From positions 1 to 36,878 of IMG/VR virus record IMGVR_UViG_3300044712_001102: a DNA stretch of 36,878 nucleotides, one strand, 5' to 3'. Positions within the stretch are counted from its first letter, which is position 1. The number at the start of each line of letters is the position of its first letter. Source of the DNA: a virus. Positions 20,587-28,015 of this stretch are shown here, piece by piece. A program made the position numbers and the translations under genes. The notes beneath the pieces were generated by a model. That model saw nothing but the letters and a program-made list of their open reading frames with translations. It was not told the origin of the DNA and ran no database searches.

Positions 20587-20925
20587 AAAACGAATATCAT
20601 CTTCATCGACCGAAACCTCATACAGGTATTTGAGACTCCGCGCCGCCTCTTTCCGGGGCCGCTTTCCCTGGCGATAGGCCCGCATCCCCTCGCAGATCAG
20701 GAATGCCACAAACCCGCTGGGACCGCAGTCCTCAGTCAGCACCGCCGCCCGGATCTCCGCCTCCAACCATTCCGGGATATCGACGGTCAATTTGTTCCTG
20801 GCCTGATCCCGGGCCGCCTGCTTTTTCTGGGACGTCGTCATCGTCCGCGCCGCCTGCCGCTTCTCCCCGTCCCCCAGGATGGAAGAGACCGCCGGGTCTA
20901 TCACTACTTTTTTACGCTCACCCAC
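20584..20925 (-). CDS. Ribbon-helix-helix centromere-binding protein (ParB-type partner)
   Basis: A 113-residue protein with GTG start 20925 behind AGGAGG inside the end of parA (overlap of eight bases). The N-terminal 45 residues are basic and probably disordered (RKKVVIDPAVSSILGDGEKR; TTSQKKQAARDQARNK). NKLTVDIPEWLEAEIRAAVL then GPSGFVAFLICEGMRAY (about 45-88) fits a ribbon-helix-helix domain: strand, helix, turn, helix. A small RHH protein with a flexible arm directly after ParA is the standard layout of type Ib partition systems (ParG/omega-like). It should bind the adjacent phased repeats and also repress the operon. The tail is acidic (VSVDEDDIRF). Confidence 0.75.
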   Translation of the reverse strand: MGERKKVVIDPAVSSILGDGEKRQAARTMTTSQKKQAARDQARNKLTVDIPEWLEAEIRAAVLTEDCGPSGFVAFLICEGMRAYRQGKRPRKEAARSLKYLYEVSVDEDDIRF

Positions 20926-21703
20926 ACCCCACCTCCTGCATCATCCGGTCGAGCACCGCCTGGTACCCACCGGCCCACTGGCCAGACCGCAATTCAATCC
21001 CCCGGATCGCCTTGCACCGGGGAGCGCGTTCCCACAACGTTTCACCGAAGGCCGGGCTCTCTTTGGCTGCCTGATCCTGGGGAATCGGCGGCCAGACCAA
21101 TTTTTTGAAATCCTCCGCCAGCAACTGGAGCTGCTGGTGACTCTCTTTCGTCGAGCGCTCCCACATCGTGGGAATTACGCCCAGAAACCGCCCCGCATTC
21201 GCCCCGGCCTCCCGCAGCGCCGCCGCCGTGGCCAGTGCATCAGCCGCCCCCACCACCGCCAGGTGCTGCAACGAAACCGGCATGATAAAGGCATCGCATG
21301 CCACCAGCGCCGCGATCTGCAGAACATCCACGCCAGGAGCGCAGTCTAAAACGCAGACATCGATCCCCCGCGCCACCTGCCCCAGGGCCCGCTTCAGCGC
21401 CATCTCCCGAAAGGCCTTCCCGGCCAGGATGGTCTTAGCATCTACCGTGGTTTTGTTTCCTAAAATCGCAGTCAATCCCTGGCGTCCGGTCGAGCTGATC
21501 GCCTCGCTGTATTGCTCAGTGACCAAGAGCTGATATAGGCCCGAACGCTTTTCGATGCCCAGCACATCGGCCACATTCCCCTGAGCATCCAGATCCACAA
21601 TCAAAACCTGTTTCCCGGCCCTGGCCATCCCGTGAGCCAGGGTCACCGCCGTCGTCGTCTTCCCCACGCCGCCCTTCTGATTAACTACCGCTAGAGTCCA
21701 CAT
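20918..21703 (-). CDS. parA: ParA partition ATPase
   Basis: A 261-residue ParA/MinD-family ATPase. VVNQKGGVGKTTTAVTLAHG (7-26) is the deviant Walker A with signature lysine; VLIVDLDAQGNVADVLG (33-49) is the A' region; CVLDCAPGVD is Walker B. There is no N-terminal DNA-binding domain, so it is the small type Ib form. ATG 21703 follows GGAGG with seven bases between. It drives low-copy segregation of plasmids or plasmid prophages on the nucleoid. The RHH gene overlaps its 3' end and the candidate centromere follows. The presence in a phage with an integrase suggests a plasmid phase. Confidence 0.92.
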   Translation of the reverse strand: MWTLAVVNQKGGVGKTTTAVTLAHGMARAGKQVLIVDLDAQGNVADVLGIEKRSGLYQLLVTEQYSEAISSTGRQGLTAILGNKTTVDAKTILAGKAFREMALKRALGQVARGIDVCVLDCAPGVDVLQIAALVACDAFIMPVSLQHLAVVGAADALATAAALREAGANAGRFLGVIPTMWERSTKESHQQLQLLAEDFKKLVWPPIPQDQAAKESPAFGETLWERAPRCKAIRGIELRSGQWAGGYQAVLDRMMQEVGCG

Positions 21704-21851
21704 CCCGCGCCTCCATCTGTTTTGAAAATCTCAGATATTCGTAGGCGGTCATTTCAACCCAGGCCGCCCAGATCCGGATGATACTGTGCTGGCTGTCGGC
21801 CAGCGCTTTTGCCGCCTCGATAATCCTCTGAAACGCCTCTGATTCGTTCAA
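21681..21851 (-). CDS. Small helical protein between candidate origin and parA
   Basis: A 56-residue frame with TTG start at 21851 and a good GGAGG site five bases upstream. It ends inside the first codons of parA (23-base overlap). It is predicted to be all helix (NESEAFQRIIEAAKALADSQ, then IIRIWAAWVEMTAYEYLRF). It lies immediately next to iteron cluster 1 (21866-21891). Its coding status is supported by the ribosome site and position, not by a recognised family. It might be a small copy-number or replication regulator, or only a translated leader for parA. Confidence 0.5.
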   Translation of the reverse strand: MNESEAFQRIIEAAKALADSQHSIIRIWAAWVEMTAYEYLRFSKQMEARDVDSSGS

Positions 21852-22240
21852 ATTAACCTCCGAGTTATGAACTTCTGAACTTTATGAACTTCGATGATTT
21901 TTCCGGGTCTGAACATTGGAATTTTTTAAAATTTCCCATAGGGTCCGAAATAGAAAAACCACCCACTTATCACAAAGCTTGTAATAATGTTCATGAAGTT
22001 CATAAGTTCATAAGAAAACCGGTAAAAAATGCCTTTTTCTTGCGCTGATGACCGCACCATGAACGCAAAACGTTGCAAATTTCCAGTCTATTCAGTTGTT
22101 AAGGTCCCCGTCTATGAACTTCTGAACTTTATGAACTTTGTGCAGGGTACAAACGGGGTAAAAAATGTATTTTTTTAAAAATTCATTTTAAAACCGGCCT
22201 TATCCCCCGCTGGAAGTTCATAACGTTCATAAGTTCATAA
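21852..22240. other. Candidate replication origin with four clusters of TGAACTT iterons
   Basis: This gene-free 389-bp AT-rich stretch lies between the primase-helicase gene and parA. Clusters 1 (21866-21891) and 3 (22113-22138) are identical 26-base blocks containing three TGAACTT cores spaced 8-9 bases. Clusters 2 (21989-22012) and 4 (22214-22239) carry the same motif in the opposite orientation (AAGTTCATA). Between them are A/T runs, a GGAAATTTT-type inverted repeat (21918-21936) and two copies of GTAAAAAATG. Iterons plus AT-rich DNA next to replication genes is how plasmid and phage origins look. It may double as operator for the par operon. Confidence 0.7.
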
Positions 22241-24964
22241 CTACCCACCGAATGCCCGCTGGGATGACTGAGCCGCCTGGGATTTTTTATCCTCGCGCTT
22301 TGATTGCACTTCAATGATGGTTTTAATAACCGTTTCCAGCCGTTCCTCATCCAGGCCGTAGCGTTTTCTCAGGCCGTCGATCCTGGCCTCATTCAAGACA
22401 ACCTGGTAGCGCCCCTTGTGTGTGCTGCTGCGGGAGGTCTGTAACTGTAGTTGTTTCCGAGCCACGTCTCCAACCTTCTTCGAGGTAACACCTTTCCCTT
22501 CATACTCTTCGTCCTCATCGAGGTTCTCGAAGTTTATGAGATCGTTAACCAGGCCCGCTATGGTGTTAACCGTCATATCCCGCTGGGCTTCAGGCTTGCT
22601 CTTCTCAATCTCCGCCTGGGCCACCACGGCCTCAAGAACCTTGCTGGCCAGCGTCATTCCACGTTCAGCGATGAGTTGCTCGTTATATTTTTTCTGGAAT
22701 GTTTTCAGATCCCCCAGCAGATCTTCATCATCGACAATGCTAACCAGGGCGACCAGCACCTGGTTTAACCGTGGTTCGATAGACCCCTCTAGCCTATCGA
22801 ACTTTAGTTCAATGGACGGCTGCCAGTTTTCCAGGCGATACCTCAGCAGTAACGACTGAATTCGAGGAACCTCCACCGTCCAGAACTCCCGCGGGATCTC
22901 GATCGGTATATCGCTACGGGTAGTTGGCCCACCGGTCTCTTTAGTCAAGCATCGACTTTCCAGCGCCCAGTCCTCAAATTTCTTTCGTGTAGCAATAACC
23001 TTTGGACCGTAGCACAAGAACACTTCAGGCTCGAAATTGTTCTCCTTCGCGCCAGCGCGAAGGACGATACCCTGAGAACGTTGGTAGCCGGTATTGAAAA
23101 TCTTGACGATATCAGCCGCCTCGTCGCTCTTCCCAAAATCAGCCTCATCCATTACCAGCGTCCCACGATACCGATCCAGCAGGCGGAAGATGGGGCTGGT
23201 TGTTGCTGCTCCGGTAACCGTGATAGGTCGGTAACAGAGGCTTCCCACCGTTTGCAGAAACCGCGATTTACCGGTACCGGCATCCCCCAGCACCCGCAGG
23301 TAAGCGAGGGTGTTAAAGCTATCGTACAGCCAGGTGAAAACCACATAGTAGGCTGCCAACGTCTCATAGAAAACGTCCAGGTCCATGTACTTGTGAATCG
23401 TAGCCTGGATCTCGCGCACCAGCTCCCGCATGGTCCGCGATTCCCCGATCTCCGGAGCGAAGCGAACCACAGACTCAACCAGGATCGGATTCGTAGGGGA
23501 TGGAGGGCTATAGCGGATTCCATTAATATCCAGGTGCGGCCTGGTAATAATTTTCCCGTCAGGAGTTTTAACCGCCAACATCGTGCGCGCCCCTCCCGTT
23601 GCTGAGGAACCAGCCCCGCCTTCGGCCGGTTGATAGAGCGTTTCGACCAGGTGGCCCTCAATCATTCCCCCCACGATTTGCAACACGACGGCCGGATCAT
23701 CTCCCCCCGCACCCCCCTCGGTTTCTTTCAAGACGCCCTTCAGCAGTTTGTCATACTCGCGGCTTTTAAGGCCACTGAGTTCGAGCAGTTTTTCGCGCAA
23801 CACGTCCCGCTGGAACTGTGTCAGCCGGGCGATCATGCCGAAAAATTCAAGCAGAGCTTTCTCTTTATCCTGGCCTTCCAACCCTGAAACCCGCTGCGCG
23901 TAAACCTCAACGTAAGTAGGAGCAGCCGAAATCAACTTCGCAGCGTTCATAGCGCTGGCTTCCATCGGATTGTTTTTCAACCAGTCATTTGCATCGTGGT
24001 CCGGCCAGCGGACCACACGGATCTGAGGCCCCAACGTTTCAGCCAGCGCCCGGGCTCCGATCGCTCCAGCGTCATCCTGATCCAGTCCCACATATACCTG
24101 GAGTTGAGCCAGTTGGCGGAGCAGCGCCTGCCCCTCCTGCGTATTTCCGACCCGTACACCAGCCAGGGCTACGGCTGCAATTCCCCACTGGTTTAGTGTG
24201 ATGGCGTCAGCCTGGCCTTCTACCACTACAACCCGCCCAGTCCGCCCCATAGATTCCAGATTCCAGAACGGGCGCCGTTCCCCGAATGCCTCGCTGGGAA
24301 TGTTATAGTGGGCCAGGATTTCTTTAGGCAGTTCCTTTTTTTTACCGGTGTAGCAAATCCTCAGGCTCACATATACCGGCCGCCCATGTTCCAGGTGAGG
24401 ATAGATGATGTATCCATAGTCGCCCCCGCGGGGCATTTTGAGCAGAGCCTGGGCCGCTGCGGATTGCTGATCGATCCCATACATAGAGAACTCCCCCCGC
24501 AGGGCCTCAGAGTTCCCGTTCCAGTATCCGATCATGCATTCTGAAATCGTTTCGTCCGTCCACCCTCTCCCGTGGCAGTAGGAGAGAGCCGTCTCGTTAT
24601 TCAGAAGGTTCCGGTGCATCATTTTAACAGCGACCGTCGTTGTATCCTCGATCCGTCGCGCCGCGATTCGATCGGCAAGATCTTCCTTGCTCCAGGAAGG
24701 TGCCTGCACTCCGAACTCCCGCGCCAGCTCTTCAACCGCCGACTTGAAATCAAACCCCCGGCGCCGCATTACCCACTCAATAATGTCGCCGCTCTCGTTT
24801 TTGCTGTTCCAGTGATAGACGCCTTTCCGAGTATCCACCACCAAAGAATCACTTCGGCTACCGCGCAAGAATTTCTTTCCAGTCGCTTGCTCCAGCGGTT
24901 CATCTTTACGGACGACCTGATCAATAGGAATCTTCATTTTCAGATCGTCTATGTAGTTATCCAT
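22241..24964 (-). CDS. Primase-helicase with Cys-less CHC2-like domain, TOPRIM and P-loop ATPase
   Basis: A 907-residue replication protein. Residues about 30-88 follow the DnaG CHC2 zinc-domain pattern (SLVVDTRKGVYHWNSKN, then GDIIEWVMRRRGFDFKSAVE), but the Cys/His ligands are gone. TOPRIM follows with VVVVEGQADAI (Glu249) and YVGLDQDDAG (295-297). The C-terminal ATPase has Walker A GDAGTGKSR (560-568) and Walker B TLVMDEAD (602-609), as in DUF3987/D5-like or archaeal-plasmid helicases. It would make primers and unwind at the adjacent origin. Its stop codon abuts iteron cluster 4. The start is ATG 24964; no strong Shine-Dalgarno is visible. A long structured leader with two hairpins precedes it. 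Confidence 0.85.
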   Translation of the reverse strand: MDNYIDDLKMKIPIDQVVRKDEPLEQATGKKFLRGSRSDSLVVDTRKGVYHWNSKNESGDIIEWVMRRRGFDFKSAVEELAREFGVQAPSWSKEDLADRIAARRIEDTTTVAVKMMHRNLLNNETALSYCHGRGWTDETISECMIGYWNGNSEALRGEFSMYGIDQQSAAAQALLKMPRGGDYGYIIYPHLEHGRPVYVSLRICYTGKKKELPKEILAHYNIPSEAFGERRPFWNLESMGRTGRVVVVEGQADAITLNQWGIAAVALAGVRVGNTQEGQALLRQLAQLQVYVGLDQDDAGAIGARALAETLGPQIRVVRWPDHDANDWLKNNPMEASAMNAAKLISAAPTYVEVYAQRVSGLEGQDKEKALLEFFGMIARLTQFQRDVLREKLLELSGLKSREYDKLLKGVLKETEGGAGGDDPAVVLQIVGGMIEGHLVETLYQPAEGGAGSSATGGARTMLAVKTPDGKIITRPHLDINGIRYSPPSPTNPILVESVVRFAPEIGESRTMRELVREIQATIHKYMDLDVFYETLAAYYVVFTWLYDSFNTLAYLRVLGDAGTGKSRFLQTVGSLCYRPITVTGAATTSPIFRLLDRYRGTLVMDEADFGKSDEAADIVKIFNTGYQRSQGIVLRAGAKENNFEPEVFLCYGPKVIATRKKFEDWALESRCLTKETGGPTTRSDIPIEIPREFWTVEVPRIQSLLLRYRLENWQPSIELKFDRLEGSIEPRLNQVLVALVSIVDDEDLLGDLKTFQKKYNEQLIAERGMTLASKVLEAVVAQAEIEKSKPEAQRDMTVNTIAGLVNDLINFENLDEDEEYEGKGVTSKKVGDVARKQLQLQTSRSSTHKGRYQVVLNEARIDGLRKRYGLDEERLETVIKTIIEVQSKREDKKSQAAQSSQRAFGG

Positions 24965-24998
24965 ACTCCACCCCGTTTCTGTAAATTGCTGCGATTAT

Positions 24999-25019
24999 CC
25001 GGTGCAAGGGACGCACCGG
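24999..25019 (-). repeat. Hairpin in the primase-helicase leader
   Basis: CCGGTGC and GCACCGG form a perfect seven-base stem with a seven-base loop, 35 bases upstream of the primase start. A second palindrome GGTGG-CTA-CCACC lies close by (about 25039-25051). They could affect translation of the primase. Confidence 0.6.
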
Positions 25020-25061
25020 CCTTACCGACCGGGTGAGGGGTGGCTACCACCCTCCCGTTAG

Positions 25062-25131
25062 CTTGACAATAACTACTAAAAAAGCCTCTTCGAACTTCCG
25101 ACTATGAAGGTTATGTAGTGTTATCGTCAAG
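25062..25131 (-). promoter_or_regulatory. Inverted repeat and possible promoter of the primase gene
   Basis: CTTGACAATAAC..TAC (25062-25076) and its inverse GTAGTGTTATCGTCAAG (25115-25131) form a long imperfect inverted repeat. On the minus strand TTGACG (25130-25125) could be a -35, with only a weak -10 (TCATAG or TTCATA) near 25103. A dimeric regulator bound to both arms would flank the promoter. Confidence 0.5.
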
Positions 25132-25139
25132 TAGACCCG

Positions 25140-25946
25140 TTATCGGCCCATTTTCAAGGGCCCGACCCCGTGTTTCTCCACATCGGCGGCCGCGCCCGCA
25201 TTAAGGTACATATTCGGAACTTGCGTCGTTCTCTCGCTACTGACTTGATAACCAACAGCGCGCGCCAACTCCAACGCAGTCATAGACCCAGTCGCGTATC
25301 GCAACGTACGCGCATTTATCCATTCCGGCAACCCGGCCTCCGCTGAGCATTGCTTAACTGCATTATTCAGCCAGGTCCCCGACAATTCAGACCCGCCACG
25401 TTCCGAAACAAAAACCAGATCAGAGTTGTCAACCTCTCTATCTGCGCGATCAAGATAGATATTGACTGCCGCCCAGCACGGCGCCGGGAACTTATCCAGC
25501 GAAACCCATGCGCCAACCTGGATATCCAATAGACGCAACGACCGAACATCAGCGCTCCCCATGTGCGCGTAGATGATGCAGCTCATCATTGCATAGATGC
25601 GCGAACCGGAGACCGTTGTGATATCAGGAGCATTCATCAGCGCACGCAACTGGATCACCGTCAGCTCCTGATGACCTGCATTCGTAATGCTGACGTTTTC
25701 AATCCCTGCAAACGGGTTGTCAGAACGAAACCTGGAATAAAACGTAGAGCATGCCGACCGCGCCAGGTTGATCGAGGCGCTACTATCACCACGATCCCGT
25801 AGCCAGGAGAGATAAGCGTCAGCCTTCTCCGAGTTCACCGAATCGAGATCCCCTGCAAACGAAATCAAATCACGTAAAGCCCGACGATAGGCACGGGCCG
25901 TATTATGATTAGACAGAGCTTGCAGGAATTGACTGATGTCGTTCAT
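25140..25946 (-). CDS. Degenerate tyrosine-recombinase-like protein
   Basis: A 268-residue protein; ATG 25946 is used (a TTG 15 bases earlier is possible; neither has a clear ribosome site). Residues 8-90 form a core-binding, SAM-like domain (NHNTARAYRRALRDLISFAG; KADAYLSWLRDRG; SINLARSACSTFYSRF), as in XerC/XerD. The C-terminal half follows the recombinase fold (MGSADVRSLRLLDIQ; DLVFVSERGGSELSG; ARTLRYATGSMTAL; NMYLN). However, the first catalytic Arg aligns with Gly, HxLRH is ARTLRY, and GH is GY. Only the second Arg and the Tyr remain, and the beta-hairpin with Lys is very short. It is probably inactive and kept as a DNA-binding protein, possibly in replication control. Confidence 0.65.
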   Translation of the reverse strand: MNDISQFLQALSNHNTARAYRRALRDLISFAGDLDSVNSEKADAYLSWLRDRGDSSASINLARSACSTFYSRFRSDNPFAGIENVSITNAGHQELTVIQLRALMNAPDITTVSGSRIYAMMSCIIYAHMGSADVRSLRLLDIQVGAWVSLDKFPAPCWAAVNIYLDRADREVDNSDLVFVSERGGSELSGTWLNNAVKQCSAEAGLPEWINARTLRYATGSMTALELARAVGYQVSSERTTQVPNMYLNAGAAADVEKHGVGPLKMGR

Positions 25947-25957
25947 TTGTGGTACAG

Positions 25958-26188
25958 TCAATACGTGTTAGAATTCGCAGCCGCTACCGTAGCTGGAACT
26001 TTAACATCCTGCAGGACTGCATCAATATCCGTCTCGGGGAGATTGATGCACGTCGAGCAGATATAGATAGAACCGTTACGCCGCATACGCTCAGCCTCAT
26101 CGACACTCACTGCGCCGACTGTTTGATGACAGACGGCGCAGTTTAGCGCCAGCACGCCGACCCGCTCTTCCAATACAGATTTCCACAT
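25958..26188 (-). CDS. Small zinc-finger protein (two CxxC)
   Basis: A 76-residue protein with AGAGGTGAGAA before the ATG. LNCAVCHQTVGAV (Cys17, Cys20) and YICSTCINLPE (Cys44, Cys47) make a zinc-ribbon; a helix (SVDEAERMRRNGS) lies between. The rest is a short helix and Thr/Ala-rich tail. It follows the upstream stop by three bases. It is one of three neighbouring zinc-ribbon genes in this early block. Probably a DNA- or RNA-polymerase-binding adaptor; the precise role is unknown. Confidence 0.6.
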   Translation of the reverse strand: MWKSVLEERVGVLALNCAVCHQTVGAVSVDEAERMRRNGSIYICSTCINLPETDIDAVLQDVKVPATVAAANSNTY

Positions 26189-26191
26189 TTC

Positions 26192-26518
26192 TCACCTCTG
26201 ATTCAGTAACTGAATGGCTCTGGTTGCATATATCTCGACCAGCTTTTCAGCAGTTGGCCAAGCTCTCACCAATAGCGCCCGCGCCGCGAACTGGCGGGCC
26301 AGATTCATATACTGATCTCGACTGACCTTTGAATGCTGCAACTCAGCCCTCAATAGGCCGACAGTTGCCAGTGCCACGTCAGTAAGGGGATGCCCTTCTA
26401 AGGTAACGTACAGCAGGCATTCCTGACGCGGAGCAACATTTTGATGAAGAGCGCCACACATAACACGCTCACCATCTACACCCAGACACCGAGCGCACCC
26501 ATCACACATGGTATCCAT
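26192..26518 (-). CDS. Cys-rich helical protein of unknown function
   Basis: A 108-residue protein; ATG 26518 chosen because it follows the upstream TAG by two bases. N-terminal Cys residues (MDTMCDGCARCLG, then VMCGALHQNVAPRQECLLYV) suggest a metal-binding cap. The remainder is helical (TVGLLRAELQHSKVSRDQYM, then ARALLVRAWPTAEKLVEIYA). It lies between two other zinc-ribbon genes. It may form a complex with them. No family was recognised. Confidence 0.55.
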   Translation of the reverse strand: MDTMCDGCARCLGVDGERVMCGALHQNVAPRQECLLYVTLEGHPLTDVALATVGLLRAELQHSKVSRDQYMNLARQFAARALLVRAWPTAEKLVEIYATRAIQLLNQR

Positions 26519-26520
26519 CG

Positions 26521-27603
26521 CTAAAATCCTGGGCAGTCCGGAGTTGGACAGGCCCACACACCTGCAGGAGATGGCTCCATTTGAGCACCGCAATGCTCAC
26601 ATACGGGGATGTTAGAAATCAGCCAGGCATCCGCCGGAGTAATACGGATACGTCCAAAATCCGTCTGATTTGTCGGGCACCACACAGGAAGATCCCGATA
26701 ATCGGTAACCCGAACCATCCTGATGCTGATAACCTGCGTTAGAGAAACCACCTCGCCGTTAACGCTCGTATACCAGCCATTCGTTGGAGCAGGCCGTAGC
26801 GAGGTAATCGCGCCGATCTCATGGGCTTCTCCATTGGAGAGACCGAAGCGGATCACAAAATAGATGAACGGCTTGAACTCGGCTTTTTCAGCGTCGATCC
26901 GCTGGCGTTCGCGTTCCTGGTCGGAAAGTTGAACCTGCTGTTCATAATCCGAAATTTCGGTACTCTTATTGTTCAGAGCCGCCTGCACTCGTTGATCGAA
27001 GATTGCGTCAGAAAGGATAGCCTTAATAGAATTCAGATATACCCACGGGGACGGGCCAGACGCATCAATCGCTGCGATACGGGAAAGAAGATCGGCCACC
27101 TCCGCTTCGTGTCGGGCCATAACCTGCTCTGCAATTTCATCCTCATATTCATTCACTACATTTGTAGCCTTAGAAATTGCATTTACAACATCTTTATCGG
27201 AATCGAATCCCATCGAAGACGATTGCTTTATTGCCTCATTCAGCTCAGCGCGCCGAATATCGCGTCTGGATAACAATTTAATCAGTCTGGACTTGAATTC
27301 CATCATTGATTTATCGTTTGCAGAATACTGGGCCTCAACTCCATCGATCCAGACAACAATCGAATTCCGGTTCAAATCGCGTTCCCCAAACGTTCTCACG
27401 CTACCGCGATAGATCAGCTTAACAACCGGAAATCTTCCATCGGAATCGAATGAGGCATTCAATTCAAGCAACTCAGCCTCGCTCAGAACACTCATTGCAA
27501 CTGTCCGTATCCGTTCCAATGCCTGCGCCTCACGTTCTCGCGCCTCCGCAGCTGCAGCCTCACGCCTGGCCCGCGCCTCATCTAAAATCGCCTGTAATGC
27601 CAT
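26521..27603 (-). CDS. Coiled-coil protein with C-terminal zinc ribbon
   Basis: A 360-residue protein; ATG 27603 is preceded by AGGAG. Residues 1-40 are a charged coiled coil (ARARREAAAAEAREREAQAL). Residues about 45-90 are strand-rich (FPVVKLIYRGSVRTFGERDL, IVVWIDGVEAQY) and residues 90-240 are long helices (VVNEYEDEIAEQVMARHEAE). The C terminus carries CEHCGAQMEPSPAGVWACPT followed by PDC, a zinc ribbon. It is the largest gene of the early unit behind the 70-residue regulator. No enzymatic motif was found. It could be a structural or DNA-binding protein in replication or host takeover. The family was not recognised. Confidence 0.55.
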   Translation of the reverse strand: MALQAILDEARARREAAAAEAREREAQALERIRTVAMSVLSEAELLELNASFDSDGRFPVVKLIYRGSVRTFGERDLNRNSIVVWIDGVEAQYSANDKSMMEFKSRLIKLLSRRDIRRAELNEAIKQSSSMGFDSDKDVVNAISKATNVVNEYEDEIAEQVMARHEAEVADLLSRIAAIDASGPSPWVYLNSIKAILSDAIFDQRVQAALNNKSTEISDYEQQVQLSDQERERQRIDAEKAEFKPFIYFVIRFGLSNGEAHEIGAITSLRPAPTNGWYTSVNGEVVSLTQVISIRMVRVTDYRDLPVWCPTNQTDFGRIRITPADAWLISNIPVCEHCGAQMEPSPAGVWACPTPDCPGF

Positions 27604-27613
27604 TTTTCTCCTT

Positions 27614-27826
27614 TCAATCATGGGTTGGGGATGTAGTCTCGATCTGCTCTCTGAGCAGATCCTGAGCCATTCCCGGTTTAGCCACTACACGCTGCAACAA
27701 CAGTGCAGCCAGGTCTCGCGGGTCCATTCGCAGAACCTCAGCAATGCGCCTCAGCTCCCGATCGGAATCCGCATCCACACCCACGCGGTACGTTTGCCGC
27801 CTGATATTCTGTGGATTCATAGCCAT
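27614..27826 (-). CDS. Small regulator, Cro-position protein (RHH/HTH-like)
   Basis: A 70-residue protein, ATG behind GGAGG (six-base spacing). MNPQNIRRQTYRVGVDADSD is followed by two helices (RELRRIAEVLRMDPRDLAAL, then LLQRVVAKPG). A short strand with YRVGV followed by two helices fits a ribbon-helix-helix or small helix-turn-helix fold. It is the first gene of the leftward early operon and faces the repressor gene across the operator region, the position of a Cro-like protein. DNA binding is inferred from fold pattern and position. Confidence 0.55.
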   Translation of the reverse strand: MAMNPQNIRRQTYRVGVDADSDRELRRIAEVLRMDPRDLAALLLQRVVAKPGMAQDLLREQIETTSPTHD

Positions 27827-27838
27827 ATCAAACCTCCA

Positions 27839-27972
27839 TAGCTTAAAGCTAATCTCAATTGTACTTTTTTAAGCTCGATCGACAATAGACGAATGTCATA
27901 TACCAACCATTACTTTAATCATATTGAGCTTAAAAAAGCTCTTATTGTACAGGCTTATAGCTTGTCTAATCT
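27839..27972. promoter_or_regulatory. Lysogeny switch region: divergent promoters and palindromic operators
   Basis: Four related sites: TAGCTTAAAGCTA (27839-27851, perfect palindrome), CTTTTTTAAGCTC (27864-27876), GAGCTTAAAAAAGCTC (27926-27941, perfect palindrome), and GCTTATAGCTT (27953-27963). The consensus is AGCTTAAAAGCT. Leftward promoter: TTGTCG (27885-27880), 16 bases, TACAAT (27863-27858). Rightward promoter: TTGTAC (27945-27950), 16 bases, TAATCT (27967-27972). Operators lie between or over both promoters, as in a lambda-like switch controlled by the product of 28016-28411. Confidence 0.75.
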
Positions 27973-28015
27973 GGGTATACAAAAAGCCCATACAAATATG
28001 TATATTAGGAGAATT

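Noticed and set aside
19671-20633. Plus-strand open frame of 320 codons
   Set aside because: It runs through the bidirectional terminator, the phased repeat array and the reverse of two supported genes.
25062-25131. Intrinsic terminator between the recombinase-like gene and the primase
   Set aside because: An inverted repeat and a T run are present but not in terminator order (the T run is inside the repeat), so it is listed as possible regulatory DNA instead.
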